A DNA stretch of 9,071 bases from Candidatus Nanohalarchaeota archaeon (GTDB lineage Archaea; EX4484-52), in assembly GCA_003660905.1 (NCBI GenBank), contig QMVB01000033.1:1-9071 (forward strand), in the 5' to 3' direction. The translations under genes and the position numbers were made by a program. The notes under the pieces were generated by a model that made no database searches, was not told the DNA's origin, and saw only the letters and a program-made list of their open reading frames with translations. Below, in pieces: positions 6,966-9,071 of this stretch (the stretch's first letter is position 1; every line of letters starts with the position of its first letter).

Positions 6966-6995
6966 AACAAATATTAACTTTTCTTAACGTTTGTT
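6966..6995. promoter_or_regulatory. Inverted repeat AACAAA-N18-TTTGTT at the lrp start
   Basis: AACAAA (6966-6971) and TTTGTT (6990-6995) form an inverted repeat spanning the predicted lrp transcription start, immediately downstream of its TATA box. A bound regulator here would block initiation, consistent with autoregulation. The assignment is inference from position and symmetry. Confidence 0.35.
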
Positions 6996-7001
6996 ATATA
7001 T
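6994..7001 (-). promoter_or_regulatory. Putative TATA box of the lrp gene
   Basis: Read on the minus strand this is ATATATAA, with a predicted start point near 6972. That gives about 11 nt of leader before the ATG at 6961, or essentially none before the alternative TTG at 6970. Confidence 0.5.
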
Positions 7002-7009
7002 CTACTTTA

Positions 7010-7049
7010 CAAATGTTTAAATATGTATGTTTTTTATTTTCAAATGTTT
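7010..7049. promoter_or_regulatory. Direct repeats CAAATGTTT, 31 bp apart (operator candidates)
   Basis: Exact copies of CAAATGTTT occur at 7010-7018 and 7041-7049, in the divergent lrp-glnA interval. The start-to-start distance of 31 bp is about three helical turns, placing both on the same DNA face, as expected for cooperative binding by an oligomeric Lrp protein. A related CAAATATTA lies at 6968-6976. Confidence 0.45.
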
Positions 7050-7064
7050 GGTAAATTAACATGT

Positions 7065-7083
7065 ATATTAATATGCTATAAAC
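7065..7083 (+). promoter_or_regulatory. glnA promoter: palindrome plus TATA box
   Basis: CTATAAAC (7076-7083) is centred 23-24 nt before the GTG at 7103, fitting a leaderless start there; the ATG at 7112 would be 32-33 nt away. A perfect 10-bp palindrome ATATTAATAT (7065-7074) abuts it at the BRE position, where a bound regulator would interfere with TFB. Confidence 0.5.
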
Positions 7084-7102
7084 TCCATAATATAATAAGA
7101 AC

Positions 7103-8428
7103 GTGAATAAAATGGAAGAAATCTTAGAAAAAATAAAGAAAGACAATGTGAAATTTATACAACTGCAATTCAGCGATATTTTGGGTATTGCAAAAAGCCT
7201 GACCATTCCAGTCAAGCGCCTGCCTGATGCATTAAATAACGGGACGTGGTTTGACGGCTCTTCAATCGAGGGATTTACAAGGATATGTGAAAGCGACATG
7301 TATCTTGTTCCGGATATCGATACCTATTCTGTCATCCCATGGTTGAACTCTGAGGACGGCAATACTGCTCGATTCATCTGCAATATTTATACTCCGGATG
7401 GGATGCTCTTCAAGGGGGATCCAAGATGCATTCTTAAGAGAGTGATTGCGGAGGCGAAAAAAATGGGTTTTGTCTACAACACAGGACCGGAACTGGAGTT
7501 TTTTTTATTCAAAAAGGAAAATGGCATAAGGGCATTGCCTCATGACAAAGGAGGGTATTTTGACCTGACAACAGACCAGGCATACAATGTCCGGAGGGAT
7601 ATGACAGTTGCGCTTGAGAAATTCGGGATAGATATTGAAACATCTCATCACGAGGTTGCGCTGGGACAGCACGAGATTTCATTTAAGTACAACGATGCGC
7701 TGAAGACAGCGGACAATGCAGTTACTTTCAAATATGTGCTTAAGGCAATAGCCCAGCAAAATGATCTGTATGCGACATTTATGCCAAAGCCTATTGCTGG
7801 TATCAACGGTTCAGGAATGCATGTTCACCAGAGCTTATTTGACATAAAAACAGGCAAAAATGCATTTTATGATGAAGATGACAAATACCACTTGTCTAAA
7901 ACTGCATATAATTTTATTGCAGGACAACTTGCTCATATCAAGGCAATGTCGGCAATACTTTCGCCTACGGTAAATTCCTATAAAAGGCTGATTCCGGGAT
8001 ACGAGGCTCCTGTCTACATTTGCTGGGGGAGAATAAACAGGTCTGCGCTTATCCGGATACCCAGTTATGCTAAAGGGAAGCATAATTCTACAAGGGCTGA
8101 ACTCAGATGCCCTGACCCGAGCAGCAATATTTACCTGACATTTGCTGTGATGCTTGCGGCAGGTCTGGATGGAATCAAAAGAAATCTTGCTGCGCCAAAG
8201 CCTGTTGAAGAAAATCTATATAAATTAAATGATGCAGAGTTGAAAGTAGATACTCTTCCAAAATCACTGGAAGAGGCACTATGTGAATTGAAAAAAGACA
8301 AACTAATTAAGGATGCGCTGGGAAAACACACCTATGAAAAATTTCTGGAGGCAAAAACAGAAGAATGCAATGAATACAACCTACAGGTCAGCAAGTGGGA
8401 ACTGGACAGGTATCTGGAGGTTTATTAA
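7103..8428 (+). CDS. glnA: Glutamine synthetase type I (GSI-alpha-like)
   Basis: A 441-aa enzyme that makes glutamine from glutamate, ammonia and ATP as a dodecamer in the cytoplasm, the entry point of nitrogen assimilation. Motifs in order: FDGSSIEGF (50-58), GPELEFFLF (128-136, metal ligands E130/E132), SHHEVALGQHEISF (181-194, E184 and E191), NGSGMHVHQSL (235-245, H240), TVNSYKRLIPGYEAP (289-303, flap glutamate E301) and RAELRCPDPSSN (331-342). The length of about 440 and the lack of the ~25-residue GSI-beta insertion point to GSI-alpha. R60 in GFTRICESD matches the arginine (R62 in Bacillus subtilis) needed for feedback inhibition by glutamine. GTG at 7103 is preferred because of TATA spacing; ATG at 7112 is the alternative, three residues shorter. 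Divergent from an Lrp regulator. Confidence 0.97.
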   Translation: MNKMEEILEKIKKDNVKFIQLQFSDILGIAKSLTIPVKRLPDALNNGTWFDGSSIEGFTRICESDMYLVPDIDTYSVIPWLNSEDGNTARFICNIYTPDGMLFKGDPRCILKRVIAEAKKMGFVYNTGPELEFFLFKKENGIRALPHDKGGYFDLTTDQAYNVRRDMTVALEKFGIDIETSHHEVALGQHEISFKYNDALKTADNAVTFKYVLKAIAQQNDLYATFMPKPIAGINGSGMHVHQSLFDIKTGKNAFYDEDDKYHLSKTAYNFIAGQLAHIKAMSAILSPTVNSYKRLIPGYEAPVYICWGRINRSALIRIPSYAKGKHNSTRAELRCPDPSSNIYLTFAVMLAAGLDGIKRNLAAPKPVEENLYKLNDAELKVDTLPKSLEEALCELKKDKLIKDALGKHTYEKFLEAKTEECNEYNLQVSKWELDRYLEVY

Positions 8429-8439
8429 GCCTTATTTTT

Positions 8440-8780
8440 CTATTTTGGCTTTGATGTATCTTTCTTGTAGACAATTGTGCGGTAAGGATAAGGTATCTCC
8501 AATCCTTCTTTACAAAATCGTTTTTTTATTGACTCAAGCAATTTATAGCCTATTCGTGTGGCAGTAGGTCTGTCTGGTGTTCAGAACAATGCTCTTAGTG
8601 GTACGCCACTGTCCTGGAGTTTTCTTATTCAGACTACAGGAAGTTCGGGCGCACTTATGTCTTTTGAGTTCTCTATTTTCAGGACATCAGGATGTTTTTT
8701 ATTTCTTCCAGGATTATTTTGCGCGCAAGGTCAATGTCTGAGTCATAGCTGATTGAAATATCAATGTATTTCAGCCCAAC
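8440..8780 (-). pseudogene. Decayed C-terminal fragment of an MscS-family channel
   Basis: Read on the minus strand, 8780 to about 8694 encodes VGLKYIDISISYDSDIDLAR and the following helix, the start of the cytoplasmic vestibule domain of small-conductance mechanosensitive channels. A one-base loss in the T run at 8694-8700 shifts the frame. The next frame continues HPDVLKIENSKDISAPELPV, then KLQDSGVPLRALF, TPDRPTATRIGYKLLESIKK and EIPYPYRTIVYKK to a TAG at 8440. Two in-frame TGA codons interrupt it (8629-8631 and 8581-8583) where arginine or tryptophan would be expected. Everything upstream, including the pore helix, is missing. About 114 codons remain of a protein usually near 280 aa. The other genes use TGG for Trp and TGA as stop, so decay is more likely than recoding. 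Confidence 0.8.
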
Positions 8781-8829
8781 TTTGACAGTTTGATACCAAA
8801 CAAGGCAGGAAAACCTATTTGACAGTTTG
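8781..8829. repeat. Tandem-spaced 12-mers TTTGACAGTTTG
   Basis: Exact 12-base copies lie at 8781-8792 and 8818-8829, 37 bp apart. Between them GTTTG-ATAC-CAAAC (8788-8801) can form a hairpin. The first copy begins at the very base where MscS homology ends, suggesting an insertion or recombination boundary. Confidence 0.6.
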
Positions 8830-8955
8830 CAAAAAACAGGATTTTTCAATAGAATTTATGCAATGATTACTCGTTATTGACCACAAATCCTCTTTTTGGA
8901 AGCTAAAATTCGATAAAAAAACATATTTTGATTGATTTTTGTTGAAAATACCCCC

Positions 8956-9070
8956 AACTGTCAAATTCATTATGCTAATTTTGGTATATAAGTATAAGGG
9001 TGTGGTTCTAAAAAGTGCATTTTGACAGAATTTTCATGGCTCTTAGGACTACACACAAACTGTCAAATTC
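8956..9070. repeat. Inverted/direct copies of AACTGTCAAATTC
   Basis: The 13-mer AACTGTCAAATTC occurs exactly at 8956-8968 and 9058-9070. Its core is the reverse complement of the TTTGACAGTT found at 8781 and 8818. A partial copy, TTTGACAG, lies at 9021-9028. Together there are five copies of the 8-bp core in under 300 bp. Confidence 0.6.
8984..8992 (+). promoter_or_regulatory. TATA-like box before the right-edge reading frame
   Basis: GTATATAAG is centred 27 nt before an in-frame GTG at 9015 and 48 nt before an ATG at 9036. The spacing to the GTG matches the other putative leaderless genes of the window. Confidence 0.4.
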
Positions 9071-9071
9071 C
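9015..9071 (+). CDS. Possible start of a gene running off the window
   Basis: An open frame from GTG 9015 (or ATG 9036) continues to the window edge, directly preceded in frame by a TAA at 9009-9011. The first residues would be (V/M)HFDRIFMALRTTHKLSNS. I do not recognise it, and 19 codons are too few to decide. It is listed because a TATA-like box is correctly spaced; it overlaps two TTTGACAG-type motifs, so it could be a mobile-element gene or chance. Confidence 0.3.
   Translation, partial: MHFDRIFMALRTTHKLSNS

Noticed and set aside
7103..7114. ATG at 7112 as the glnA start
   Set aside because: Not excluded, but the TATA box is 23-24 nt from GTG 7103 and 32-33 nt from the ATG, and other first genes here look leaderless; neither start has a Shine-Dalgarno site.
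8581..8631. TGA recoded as tryptophan or selenocysteine in the MscS fragment
   Set aside because: The fragment also has a frameshift and lacks its N-terminal half. Other genes use TGG for Trp and end in TGA (1071-1073, 4766-4768). Simple decay explains all three lesions.
8313..8752. Two plus-strand frames (84 and 64 aa) after and overlapping the end of glnA
   Set aside because: They run antisense to the recognisable MscS remnant or overlap glnA out of frame, and show no family features.
8781..8829. CRISPR array from the repeated TTTGACAGTTTG
   Set aside because: Repeats are only 12 bp, occur twice at 37-bp spacing and then in inverted orientation at irregular distances; no cas genes are present.

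Overview
The window looks like a stretch of an AT-rich archaeal chromosome, most probably a small-genome (DPANN-type) or otherwise uncultivated archaeon. The reasons are: TATA-like boxes about 24-28 nt upstream of most first-gene start codons (apparently leaderless transcripts), an Lrp/AsnC regulator divergent from a type I glutamine synthetase, a GT3 (eukaryote-like) glycogen synthase, a lipobox-bearing von Willebrand A protein, and a ROK sugar kinase carrying the only clear Shine-Dalgarno site. The genus cannot be told from sequence alone.

Layout, left to right: 1-383 is non-coding and starts with copy 1 of a ~100-bp dispersed repeat. 384-1061 (+) encodes an HD-domain phosphohydrolase. It converges, with only 9 bp between stop codons, on 1071-2915 (-), a GT3 glycogen synthase. 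An 83-bp divergent promoter region separates this from an apparent two-gene operon on the + strand: a VWA-domain lipoprotein (2999-4768) and a ROK-family glucokinase-like kinase (4804-5817). 5818-6223 is non-coding and holds repeat copy 2 (~86% identical to copy 1, exactly 5830 bp away) plus hairpins. 6224-6418 (+) is a 64-aa two-helix membrane protein. It converges on an Lrp/AsnC regulator (6503-6961, -), which is divergent from glnA (7103-8428, +). Downstream of glnA, 8440-8780 (-) is a decayed C-terminal fragment of an MscS-type mechanosensitive channel. Its recognisable homology stops exactly where a cluster of TTTGACAG motifs begins (8781-9067). A possible gene start (9015 onward) runs off the right edge.

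Two functional themes appear. One is glucose storage: a ROK kinase would supply glucose 6-phosphate, and glycogen synthase would polymerise activated glucose. The intervening phosphoglucomutase and UDP-sugar pyrophosphorylase are not in this window. The other is nitrogen assimilation: glutamine synthetase beside a likely Lrp-type regulator, with repeated operator-like sequences between them. The segment from copy 1 to copy 2 of the repeat encloses the whole HD-glycogen synthase-VWA-kinase block.

I did not find a clearly new multi-gene system. The best leads are the repeat pair, the MscS remnant with its TTTGACAG boundary, the structured intergenic region at 5954-6190, and the VWA lipoprotein-kinase pairing.
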